NCBI GenBank assembly: GCA_937128575.1
Contig: CAKZMN010000293.1
Location: 1 to 5,386, forward strand
Reading direction: 5' to 3'
Source of the DNA: an uncultured Alphaproteobacteria bacterium
GTDB lineage: Bacteria > Pseudomonadota > Alphaproteobacteria > Micavibrionales > Micavibrionaceae
DNA length: 5,386 nt
Within the stretch, counting starts at the first letter, position 1. Each line of letters begins with the position of its first letter. A program made the position numbers and the translations under genes. Shown here piece after piece: positions 1-5,386 of this stretch. The notes beneath the pieces were generated by a model. It searched no databases and was not told the origin of the DNA. It worked only from the letters and a program-made list of their open reading frames with translations.

Positions 1-322
1 TGGCAATGCTTTGAAATATAGAGACAAGGATCGCACGCCCGAAATACATATCGGTGTTGAAGAGCGCGATAATGATTGGATTTTCTCTGTTAAAGATAAT
101 GGCATCGGAATTAAGGAAGAGTATTTAGAACAAATTTTTGTTATATTTAAACGTCTGCATAATAAAGATGAATATACGGGCACGGGTATTGGGCTTGCTG
201 TGTGTAAAAAAATAGTAGAGAGTCTTGGGGGACAACTTTGGGTTGAATCTACGCTCGAAAAAGGCAGTATTTTTTACTTCAGCGTTCCTAAACAAAAAGC
301 ATTAAAAACCGAAAGCGAGTAA
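1..322 (+). CDS. Histidine kinase, C-terminal HATPase_c domain (5' end outside window)
   Basis: This is the ATP-binding end of a sensor histidine kinase, which phosphorylates its own histidine and passes the phosphate to a response regulator. The reading frame is open from the left edge (first full codon at 2). The first residues, G-N-A-L-K-Y, are the end of the N-box, so the TTG at 11 is not a start. The G1 box DNGIGI is at 95-112, the F-box region (IFVIFKRLH) follows, and the G2 box GTGIGL is at 179-196. The C-terminus ends with the usual FYFSVP strand plus a short charged tail. The [27 protein letters not shown] stretch closely resembles the end of cyanobacterial phytochrome Cph1 and related PAS kinases, judged from memory. 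The histidine (HisKA) region and any sensor domain lie upstream and cannot be seen, so a light-sensing role is only inferred. All ATP-binding boxes in view are intact. The stop is 6 nt before the response regulator, which suggests an operon and a cognate pair. The gene is AT-rich (about 38% GC by hand count). Confidence 0.93.
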   Translation, partial: GNALKYRDKDRTPEIHIGVEERDNDWIFSVKDNGIGIKEEYLEQIFVIFKRLHNKDEYTGTGIGLAVCKKIVESLGGQLWVESTLEKGSIFYFSVPKQKALKTESE

Positions 323-328
323 GCCAAA

Positions 329-775
329 ATGGAAAAAGCTAGACCGATAGAAATTTTATTAGTCGAGGATAATGAAGGCGATGCTTTTCTCGCAAAAAAA
401 GCATTTCAAAAGGCAAAAATTATAAATCACATTGAGGTCGCCCGCGATGGAGAAATCGCGATGGATATGCTTCATAAACGCGGTGAATATGCCGAAATGA
501 AAACACCGGATATCGTGCTGCTCGATATTAATTTACCGAAAAAAGATGGCAAACAGGTTTTGTCAGAAATGAAGGGGGATGAGGCATTAAAACGTATACC
601 AGTCGTTATCCTTACAAGTTCTAGCGCGGAACAAGATATCGTAAAAACATATGAGCTATACGCGAGCAGCTATATCGTTAAGCCCGTTAGTCTTGAAAAA
701 TTTCAAGAGGTCGTGAGCGCCATTGAAGGGTTTTGGTTTAACGTCGTTGTGCTACCCACCACATCTGAAAAATAG
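329..775 (+). CDS. Single-domain response regulator, Rcp1-like (CheY-like receiver)
   Basis: This 148-residue protein is a stand-alone receiver domain in the cytoplasm that accepts phosphate from a histidine kinase. The acidic pocket is E13-D14 (LLVEDNEGD), the phospho-acceptor is D66 in LLDINLP, the switch threonine is T96 in ILTSSS, the aromatic switch position is Y115 and the conserved lysine is K118 in IVKPV. The long insertion between strands 2 and 3 (LHKRGEYAEMKTPD) and the tail GFWFNVVVLP are hallmarks of the Rcp1 family, which was first described as the partner of phytochrome Cph1. There is no DNA-binding or enzymatic output domain, and the length is normal for Rcp1-like proteins. The ATG at 329 lies 6 nt after the upstream kinase stop. 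No strong Shine-Dalgarno sequence is visible, so translation may be coupled to the kinase. Kinases on both sides are candidate phosphodonors. Family assignment is firm; the signal and the output are unknown. Confidence 0.95.
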   Translation: MEKARPIEILLVEDNEGDAFLAKKAFQKAKIINHIEVARDGEIAMDMLHKRGEYAEMKTPDIVLLDINLPKKDGKQVLSEMKGDEALKRIPVVILTSSSAEQDIVKTYELYASSYIVKPVSLEKFQEVVSAIEGFWFNVVVLPTTSEK

Positions 776-779
776 GAAA
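774..779 (+). promoter_or_regulatory. Candidate ribosome binding site of the second kinase
   Basis: AGGAAA overlaps the stop codon (TAG, 773-775) of the response regulator. The AGGA core ends 12 nt before the ATG at 790, which is longer than usual, so initiation may depend partly on ribosomes terminating on the upstream gene. The ATG at 790 is the only ATG start candidate in this frame after the in-frame stop at 766-768. Confidence 0.45.
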
Positions 780-789
780 CCTACAATCC

Positions 790-1506
790 ATGGTTGATGA
801 ATTAGATAAGGCGTTGAATGATGTTGAGCGCATTACGAAAGAATATGGCGAGTTTGCTTATATTGTTTCCCATGATTTTGCGGCGCCGCTTCGCCATGTT
901 AGAGAATTCACGCGTTTGCTGCTCGCCTCTACAAATGAAGAGCTCAATGAAGAGCAGCAAGAATATAAAGATTTCGTTGATCGCTCTCTTGATAAGCTAG
1001 ATGGCATGCAAAACTCTATGCTCACCTTTTCTCGTATTAATACGCAAGGCGCAGAATTCACACAAACCGAAACCGCCAAGCTTGTTGAAAGCGCTCTGGC
1101 CTTACTCGATACAGAAATTAAAGATAGTGATGCTAACGTTGAATTTGAAAATCTTCCAAGTGTTAAGGCTGACACAAATCAGCTGCAAACTGTGTTTTTT
1201 GAGCTCATCAGTAACGGCATTAAGTTTCATAGAGAGGGCGTGCCGGCCGCAGTTACAGTTTCCGCGCAAAGCGCCAATGATGAAGTTACGTTCACCGTGG
1301 AAGATAACGGTATCGGTATCGAGGAAGGGCATTATGAGAGCGTGTTTAAGCTGTTTAGATCCCTGCATCCTGACACGGATTATCCCGGCATGGGCACGGG
1401 TCTTACGATTGCCCAAAAAATTGTGGAGCGCCATAACGGCAAGATGTGGGTTGAGTCTGTTGTTGATCAAGGCACAAAAATTATGTTTACGCTTCCCGTT
1501 TCGTGA
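790..1506 (+). CDS. Sensorless histidine kinase (HisKA + HATPase_c only)
   Basis: This 238-residue cytoplasmic kinase consists of a short N-terminal helix (about 1-20, probably coiled-coil) followed at once by the HisKA dimerization domain and the ATPase domain. The H-box is FAYIVSHDFAAPLR with H28 as phospho-acceptor. The N-box (ELISNGIKF) has N142 and K145, G1 is DNGIGI (172-177), the F-box region is VFKLFRSLH, and G2 is GMGTGL (200-205). The FAYIVSHD and FRSLH..TDYPG patterns place it with the phytochrome-type kinases, like the gene at the left edge, but the two differ too much to be recent duplicates. There is no PAS, GAF, HAMP or membrane segment. Two departures from consensus are visible: E138 replaces the first Asn of the N-box, and G2 reads GMGTGL where the left-edge kinase has GTGIGL. 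The key GxGxG and N142 are kept, so activity is plausible. It follows the receiver gene by 14 nt in another frame and probably acts on that receiver; a phosphatase role is also possible. The 56-nt gap after it has no clear terminator. Confidence 0.93.
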   Translation: MVDELDKALNDVERITKEYGEFAYIVSHDFAAPLRHVREFTRLLLASTNEELNEEQQEYKDFVDRSLDKLDGMQNSMLTFSRINTQGAEFTQTETAKLVESALALLDTEIKDSDANVEFENLPSVKADTNQLQTVFFELISNGIKFHREGVPAAVTVSAQSANDEVTFTVEDNGIGIEEGHYESVFKLFRSLHPDTDYPGMGTGLTIAQKIVERHNGKMWVESVVDQGTKIMFTLPVS

Positions 1507-1520
1507 TTTTCCTTTATCTT

Positions 1521-1540
1521 TAATGCTGATATTTGCATTA
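1521..1540. repeat. Small inverted repeat upstream of the DUF4197 gene
   Basis: TAATGC (1521-1526) and GCATTA (1535-1540) form a perfect 6-bp inverted repeat around an 8-nt AT-rich centre. It lies in the only gap between the signalling cassette and the DUF4197 gene, 22 nt before the ATG. No T-run follows the second arm, so it does not look like an intrinsic terminator. It could be an operator or mere chance in AT-rich DNA. No known regulator site was recognised. Confidence 0.3.
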
Positions 1541-1552
1541 CACATTTAATTT

Positions 1553-1557
1553 AAAGG
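1553..1557 (+). promoter_or_regulatory. Ribosome binding site that fixes the DUF4197 start
   Basis: AAAGG lies 5 nt before the ATG at 1563. It favours that ATG over the upstream in-frame TTG at 1533, which has no comparable site. The ATG also places a well-formed signal peptide directly at the N-terminus. Confidence 0.65.
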
Positions 1558-1562
1558 CCATC

Positions 1563-2357
1563 ATGAACAACTCTTCTTTATCCCGCTCCGCGCGCCGCCG
1601 CGTTTTCACCGTAATTTTTTGCGCCTCACTGGGGCTCAGCATGAATGCGCACGCTCAAGATTGGTGGAGCAAGGCGAAGAATGTCCTTAACTCCGGCACA
1701 GGCCAGCAGGTTATGGATGCGCTTGGCACTTCATCCTCTTCCGCGCTTGGCTTAAGCAATAGCGAAATTAGCGCAGGCCTGAAAGAAGCCCTTACCCTTG
1801 GTACTAAACAGGTGGTTAATCAGCTTGGCGCGCAAAACGGGTTCAATCTTGATCCTAAAATTCACATCCCCCTGCCCGGCCCCTTGGCCCGCGTTGATAG
1901 CGCGCTATCCAGCATCGGCATGAGCAGTCTTACCGATGATTTGGAGCTTCGCATTAACCGCGCCGCAGAGGCCGCAACGCCAAAGGCCAAAGAGCTGTTC
2001 ATCAGCGCGATTAGCCAAATGACCCTAGATGATGCCAAATCTATCCTAACCGGCCCGCAGGACGCCGCCACGCAATTTTTGCGCCGCGCGATGGGGCCAG
2101 AATTAGAGACAGCGATGCGTCCTTATGTGCAGAGCGCCCTTGCGCAAGCTGGCGCCCTTCGCGCCTATGACTCTGTTATGGGGCAGTATGGTCAAATACC
2201 CTTCATGCCTGACGTGAAGGCCAATTTGAATGATTATGCGGTCGATAAAACTATGAACGGAATTTTTTATTATGTGGGGCAAGAAGAAGCGGCCATTCGT
2301 ACAAATCCGGCCGCCCGCACAACTGATCTTTTGAAAAAGGTTTTCGCAAACCGTTAA
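1563..2357 (+). CDS. Secreted DUF4197 family protein
   Basis: This predicted 264-residue exported protein belongs to DUF4197, a proteobacterial family with no established function. The N-terminus is a typical Sec signal peptide: RSARRR at 8-13, a hydrophobic stretch about 14-27, and an AHA|Q cleavage site after residue 31. No lipobox is present, so it is probably soluble in the periplasm. The family pattern is clear across the mature part: a GLKEAL helix (about 70-77), IPLPGPL (102-108), NRAAEAA (132-138), ILTGPQDAATQFLRR (161-175), NLNDYAVDKTMNGIF (221-235), EEAAIR and a closing LLKKVF (256-261). About 30 residues between the signal peptide and the first family helix (WWSKAKNVLNS and a Ser-rich stretch) look like an added N-terminal segment. 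No catalytic motif can be named. The gene has its own ribosome binding site and higher GC than the kinases upstream, and it need not be functionally linked to them. Confidence 0.92.
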   Translation: MNNSSLSRSARRRVFTVIFCASLGLSMNAHAQDWWSKAKNVLNSGTGQQVMDALGTSSSSALGLSNSEISAGLKEALTLGTKQVVNQLGAQNGFNLDPKIHIPLPGPLARVDSALSSIGMSSLTDDLELRINRAAEAATPKAKELFISAISQMTLDDAKSILTGPQDAATQFLRRAMGPELETAMRPYVQSALAQAGALRAYDSVMGQYGQIPFMPDVKANLNDYAVDKTMNGIFYYVGQEEAAIRTNPAARTTDLLKKVFANR

Positions 2358-2421
2358 ATCTTGATGCGCGAACCTTCAAGAACAGTTGATTTTCCTTGGG
2401 TTTTTCGCTATCGCTGATGAC

Positions 2422-2427
2422 TATAAA
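2422..2427 (+). promoter_or_regulatory. Candidate -10 element of a pheT promoter
   Basis: TATAAA matches the sigma-70 -10 consensus at five of six bases and sits 17 nt before the pheT start in an 87-nt gap. The -35 is poor: TTGGGT (2396-2401) is 20 nt upstream, longer than ideal. A promoter for pheT is likely somewhere in this gap because the gene is not in a pheST operon within this window, but this exact site is tentative. Confidence 0.3.
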
Positions 2428-2433
2428 ATATTT

Positions 2434-2437
2434 AGGA
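2434..2437 (+). promoter_or_regulatory. Ribosome binding site of pheT
   Basis: AGGA ends 7 nt before the ATG at 2445, an ideal spacing. The start is confirmed by the family N-terminus MKFTLSWLK. Confidence 0.6.
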
Positions 2438-2444
2438 TACTGAC

Positions 2445-4841
2445 ATGAAGTTTACACTGAGCTGGCTGAAAAAGGCTTTAACAACAGAGGCGTCTCTGCA
2501 AGAGATTTGCGACAAGCTAACCGCTATCGGTTTAGAGCTGGAGGGGCTTGATGATCCCGCCGCAGCCCTTGCGCCATTTAAGGTTGCCTATGTTGAAAGC
2601 GCAGAGAAGCATCCGGACGCCGACAAGTTACAAGTATGCCAAGTGAAAACTGATGCGGGCACGCTGCAGGTTGTATGCGGCGCGCCTAATGCCAGAGCGG
2701 GCATGAAGGGTATTTTTGCCCCCGAAAAAACGTACATACCCGGCCTTGATGTCACGCTAAAGAAAACTCAAATTCGCGGCGTAGAGAGCAACGGTATGCT
2801 GGTATCCGAGCGCGAAATGGAGCTTTCGGATGAGCATGAGGGCATTATCGAAGTTGATGAAAAATATGAAATCGGCACACCGATGTCTGAGGTGTACGGC
2901 CTTAATGATCCCATCATCGAAATTAACCTGACCCCTAACCGCGCCGATTGCGCGGGCGTTTACGGCATTGCCCGTGATTTGGCGGCGGCGGGTTTGGGCA
3001 CGCTGAACACCGTTCAAGCAAACCCGGTTAAGGGCACTTTTAAATCCGATATTGGCGTGAGCATTGAAGATAAAGAGGGCTGCCCATTATTTTTGGGGCG
3101 CGAGATTAAAGGCGTTAAAAATGGCCCATCACCTGCGTGGCTACAGAACATTTTGAAAGCTGTTGGTCTTCGTCCAATTTCTGCGCTGGTGGATATTACG
3201 AATTTCATGACGCTTGATCATGCCCGCCCCTTACATGTTTATGACGCGGATAAAATTAGCGGCAATATCAATGTACGCGCAGCGAAAGCGGGCGAGGAAT
3301 TTGAAGCGCTCAACGATAAATCATACACGATGAATGGCGGCGAAATTGCCATTGCAGACGATAATGGTTTGCTTGGTTTGGGCGGCATTGTTGGCGGCGT
3401 TTCAACCGGAAGCGGTGATGATACCGTGAATGTATTCTTGGAATCTGCATATTTCGATCCGGCGCGTATTGCGCGAACGGGGCGCGATTTAGCCGTGACC
3501 AGCGACGCGCGCTACCGTTTTGAGCGCGGCGTTGATCCCGAATTCACCCGCGGCGGTTTAGAGCTAGCCACGGCGCTTATCATTGAAATTTGCGGTGGTG
3601 AGGCGAGTGAAATTGTAGACGCTGGCGCGGCGCCCGAATGGAAGCGCAGCATTGATTATGATCCTGCTTACACCAAACAACTAATCGGTTTGGATGTTGC
3701 CGAGGATCGCCAGATTGAGATTTTGAAATCCCTTGGTTTTGAGGTTAACACCGGCACGACTTGGACAATCACGCCGCCATCATGGCGCGGCGATGTATTT
3801 GGCAAGGCCGATATTACCGAAGAAATTATTCGCATTGTTGGGTTTGATCAGATCCCAGAAATTTCCGTGCGCGCCGAAGACACGACCCCCATGGCCGCGG
3901 AGACCACATTGCTCAGCAGCACCCGCAAGGCGCGCGCCGCAATGGCCGCGCGCGGGTTGCATGAATGCATCACATGGTCATTCATGAATAAGCAGCGCGC
4001 TCAAGAATTTGGATCAAATGATAATGCAGGCCTCAGCCTATCTAACGCGATTAGCTCCGAAATGAGCCAAATGCGCCCATCCATCTTGCCGAACTTAATC
4101 GAAGCCGCCGGACGTAACGCATCTATGGGCTACGGCGATGCGGCGCTGTGTGAAGTTGGGCCGACCTTCCAATCATCCAGAGCCGATGGCCAAACATATA
4201 TGGCGGCGGGCATACGCGCCGGCGCCAATGGTGCGCGACACTGGGCGGATAATAATGCGCAGCGCGGCGTTGATGCCTATGATGCGAAGGCCGATGCGAT
4301 TGCCGCGCTAGAGGCCTGCGGCGCGCCCGGTGCGAAGGCACAAATTTCAAATGATGCGCCTGAATATTTTCACCCCGGACGTTCTGGTACATTGCGCCTT
4401 GGTAAAAATGCGCTGGCCTATTTTGGTGAAATTCATCCGGCGATTTTGGATGACATGAATGTTAAAGGGCCCGTTGTTGGCTTTGAAATTTTCTTGGAAA
4501 ATATCCCAACGCCAAAGAAAAAGGGCGGAACAGAAAAATCTTATTTGAAGCTAGACCCGCTGCAGCCGCTGCACCGCGACTTTGCGTTTTTAATTGATGA
4601 AGATGTGGCGGCGGATGATATTTTGCGCGCGGTGAAGGCGGCGGATAAATCGCTGATCACGGACGCTTCTATCTTTGATATTTATCAGGGCAAGGGCGTT
4701 GAGGAGGGCAAAAAATCAGTCGCGCTGAGTATTACAATTCAGCCCAAGGATAAAAGCCTGACTGATAAAGAGATTGAAGAGCTTTCCGAGAAAGTGATAA
4801 CCCTCGTCATGGAAAAAACGGGCGGCGTGCTGCGCGGTTAA
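2445..4841 (+). CDS. pheT: Phenylalanine--tRNA ligase beta subunit
   Basis: PheT pairs with PheS as an (alpha-beta)2 enzyme in the cytoplasm that charges tRNA-Phe using ATP; the beta chain binds tRNA and edits misacylated Tyr-tRNA-Phe. All expected domains are present in its 798 residues (family about 800): the N-terminal helices; the EMAP-like tRNA-binding OB fold at about 39-150 (HPDADKLQVCQV, VVCGAPNAR); the B3/B4 editing module at about 210-390 (GLRPISALVDITNF, ARPLHVYDADK with H264, GGIVGG, FLESAYF with E333); B5 at about 403-478; the catalytic-like core to about 690; and the FDX-ACB anticodon-binding domain at about 704-797 (LQPLHRDFAF). Acidic residues D450, D456, E459 and E460 have the same spacing as the Mg2+ ligands of E. 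coli PheT. No frameshift or missing motif is seen. pheS, normally just upstream, is not in the window; a DUF4197 gene takes that place. The stop overlaps that of the opposite-strand gene by 4 nt. Confidence 0.98.
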   Translation: MKFTLSWLKKALTTEASLQEICDKLTAIGLELEGLDDPAAALAPFKVAYVESAEKHPDADKLQVCQVKTDAGTLQVVCGAPNARAGMKGIFAPEKTYIPGLDVTLKKTQIRGVESNGMLVSEREMELSDEHEGIIEVDEKYEIGTPMSEVYGLNDPIIEINLTPNRADCAGVYGIARDLAAAGLGTLNTVQANPVKGTFKSDIGVSIEDKEGCPLFLGREIKGVKNGPSPAWLQNILKAVGLRPISALVDITNFMTLDHARPLHVYDADKISGNINVRAAKAGEEFEALNDKSYTMNGGEIAIADDNGLLGLGGIVGGVSTGSGDDTVNVFLESAYFDPARIARTGRDLAVTSDARYRFERGVDPEFTRGGLELATALIIEICGGEASEIVDAGAAPEWKRSIDYDPAYTKQLIGLDVAEDRQIEILKSLGFEVNTGTTWTITPPSWRGDVFGKADITEEIIRIVGFDQIPEISVRAEDTTPMAAETTLLSSTRKARAAMAARGLHECITWSFMNKQRAQEFGSNDNAGLSLSNAISSEMSQMRPSILPNLIEAAGRNASMGYGDAALCEVGPTFQSSRADGQTYMAAGIRAGANGARHWADNNAQRGVDAYDAKADAIAALEACGAPGAKAQISNDAPEYFHPGRSGTLRLGKNALAYFGEIHPAILDDMNVKGPVVGFEIFLENIPTPKKKGGTEKSYLKLDPLQPLHRDFAFLIDEDVAADDILRAVKAADKSLITDASIFDIYQGKGVEEGKKSVALSITIQPKDKSLTDKEIEELSEKVITLVMEKTGGVLRG

Positions 4842-5386
4842 TCTGTTTTTTTAAGCTCTTGCTCAACGATATCTTTACGGCTGAGTTTTCCGATCATGGT
4901 TTTCGGCAGCTCCTCATCGCGGAATTCGATTAGCTTCGGAATTTCCATCGCAGATATTTTGTCTTTCAAAAATTCTTTTAAATCTTCTGTGGTCAGGCTG
5001 CGGTCATCCTTTAGCTTGATCCAAACCTTCACAATCTCTCCGCGCTGTTTATGCGGTAGGCCCGCCACAATGCATTCCTCAACGCTTGGGTGCAGATATA
5101 TGGCCTCCTCGATATTACGCGGATAGACGTTATAGCCGTTGGTGATGATCATGTCCTTGATGCGATCGACGATATAGATATAGCCCTTTTCATCCATCAC
5201 CGCGATATCGCCCGTATGCAGGCGACCATTTATAATGGTCTTCGCCGTGGCCTCTGGGTTGTTCCAATACCCCTTCATCACTTGCGGCCCGCGGATACAT
5301 AGCTCCCCGCGCTTGCCCGTCGGCATTATGGTTTTTTGATCATCAGGATCGATAATTTCAACGATCGTACCCGGTACAGGCATCCC
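4838..5386 (-). CDS. fadD: Long-chain acyl-CoA synthetase, C-terminal part (start outside window)
   Basis: This is the end of an ANL-superfamily adenylating enzyme that makes fatty acyl-CoA from fatty acid, ATP and CoA, usually to feed beta-oxidation. The frame is open through the right edge (codon GGG at 5384-5386), so the ATG at 5381-5383 is an internal methionine. Counting from that Met, visible motifs are A5 (GELCIRGPQVMKGYW, 26-40), A7 (RLHTGDIAVMDEKGYIY, with the ATP-ribose-binding D59), the hinge and A8 (VDRIKDMIITNGYNVYP, 72-88) and A10 (ELPKTMIGKLSRK) with catalytic Lys K166. The stretch GPQVM.GYW, LHTGDIAVMDE and FRDEELPK matches E. coli FadD very closely from memory, favouring a long-chain substrate; the substrate pocket itself is outside the window, so another acyl or aryl acid ligase is possible. 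The usual Y-K before the 'PK.(I/V)EF' strand reads M-E here (AMEIPK). The gene converges on pheT with a 4-nt overlap. Confidence 0.9.
   Translation of the reverse strand, partial: GMPVPGTIVEIIDPDDQKTIMPTGKRGELCIRGPQVMKGYWNNPEATAKTIINGRLHTGDIAVMDEKGYIYIVDRIKDMIITNGYNVYPRNIEEAIYLHPSVEECIVAGLPHKQRGEIVKVWIKLKDDRSLTTEDLKEFLKDKISAMEIPKLIEFRDEELPKTMIGKLSRKDIVEQELKKTD

Noticed and set aside
11..13. TTG at 11 as the start of the first kinase.
   Set aside because: The codons before it (G-N-A) continue the conserved N-box, so the protein begins outside the window.
858..1549. Several long open frames on both strands overlapping the second kinase.
   Set aside because: They carry no recognisable motif and lie across a gene whose kinase boxes are intact; they are shadow frames.
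1533..1562. TTG at 1533 as the start of the DUF4197 gene.
   Set aside because: It would add ten residues before the signal peptide and lacks a ribosome binding site, whereas ATG 1563 has AAAGG at 5-nt spacing.
1507..1562. CtrA-like sites (TTAA-N7-TTAA) in the gap before the DUF4197 gene.
   Set aside because: TTAA occurs at 1520, 1546 and 1551, but none of these pairs has the required 7-nt spacing.
2359..2405. TCTTGA (2359-2364) can pair with TCAAGA (2376-2381), and TCAA (2376-2379) with TTGA (2386-2389); T-rich tracts follow. This resembles a terminator or attenuator before pheT.
   Set aside because: The stems are short (6 and 4 bp) with low GC, the first has an 11-nt loop, and neither is followed directly by a T-run. 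No Phe-rich leader peptide was seen.
3733..4392. Open frames overlapping pheT on both strands, with Arg-, Ala- and Pro-rich translations.
   Set aside because: These are by-products of GC-rich codons in pheT; no ribosome binding site or family resemblance was seen.
4811..4852. T7 at 4846-4852 on the plus strand, and an A6 run at 4814-4819 (T6 on the minus strand) around the GC-rich end of pheT, suggesting a bidirectional terminator.
   Set aside because: Only a 3-bp stem (GCG/CGC) could be drawn in the GC-rich part between them, too weak for a convincing intrinsic terminator.
5381..5383. Internal ATG as a start of a short, stand-alone AMP-binding C-terminal protein.
   Set aside because: The frame continues through the window edge and the residues G-M-P-V-P-G belong to the conserved family stretch before motif A5.

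Overview
The window looks like a piece of an alphaproteobacterial chromosome. The best evidence is the complete phenylalanyl-tRNA synthetase beta chain: its N-terminus (MKFTLSWLKKAL), its 'PNARAGMKGIFAP' stretch and its overall architecture are of the alphaproteobacterial type as I remember it, not the E. coli type. A DUF4197 protein, a family common in Proteobacteria, fits this. The lineage below class level cannot be read from the sequence. Moderate GC (roughly half in pheT, lower at the left end) argues against the very GC-rich groups.

Layout. Positions 1-1506 (+) hold a tight three-gene two-component cassette: the C-terminal ATPase domain of a histidine kinase that begins outside the window, a single-domain response regulator of the Rcp1 (phytochrome-partner) type, and a short second histidine kinase with no sensor domain. 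The gaps are 6 and 14 nt, so they are probably one transcript. Positions 1563-2354 (+) encode a secreted DUF4197 protein, followed after 87 nt by pheT (2445-4841, +). On the minus strand, 4838-5386 is the C-terminal third of a FadD-type long-chain acyl-CoA synthetase that begins beyond the right edge. It converges on pheT, and the two stop codons share the palindrome TTAA.

How the genes relate. The first three probably form one phosphorelay: the truncated kinase resembles cyanobacterial phytochrome Cph1 in its ATPase domain, the Rcp1-like receiver is its likely target, and the sensorless kinase could be a second phosphodonor or a phosphatase for the same receiver. Since the receiver has no output domain, the pathway must end in a protein-protein interaction or in another element outside the window. 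DUF4197, pheT and fadD are unrelated housekeeping or envelope genes. pheT stands without pheS next to it.

No RNA gene, CRISPR array, insertion sequence or phage element was seen, and no clear intrinsic terminator. No stretch longer than 300 bases lacks a gene. I did not find a convincing new biological system. The best leads are the sensorless kinase and the possibility that it and the response regulator form, or once formed, one REC-kinase protein separated only by a one-base frame change at an A run.
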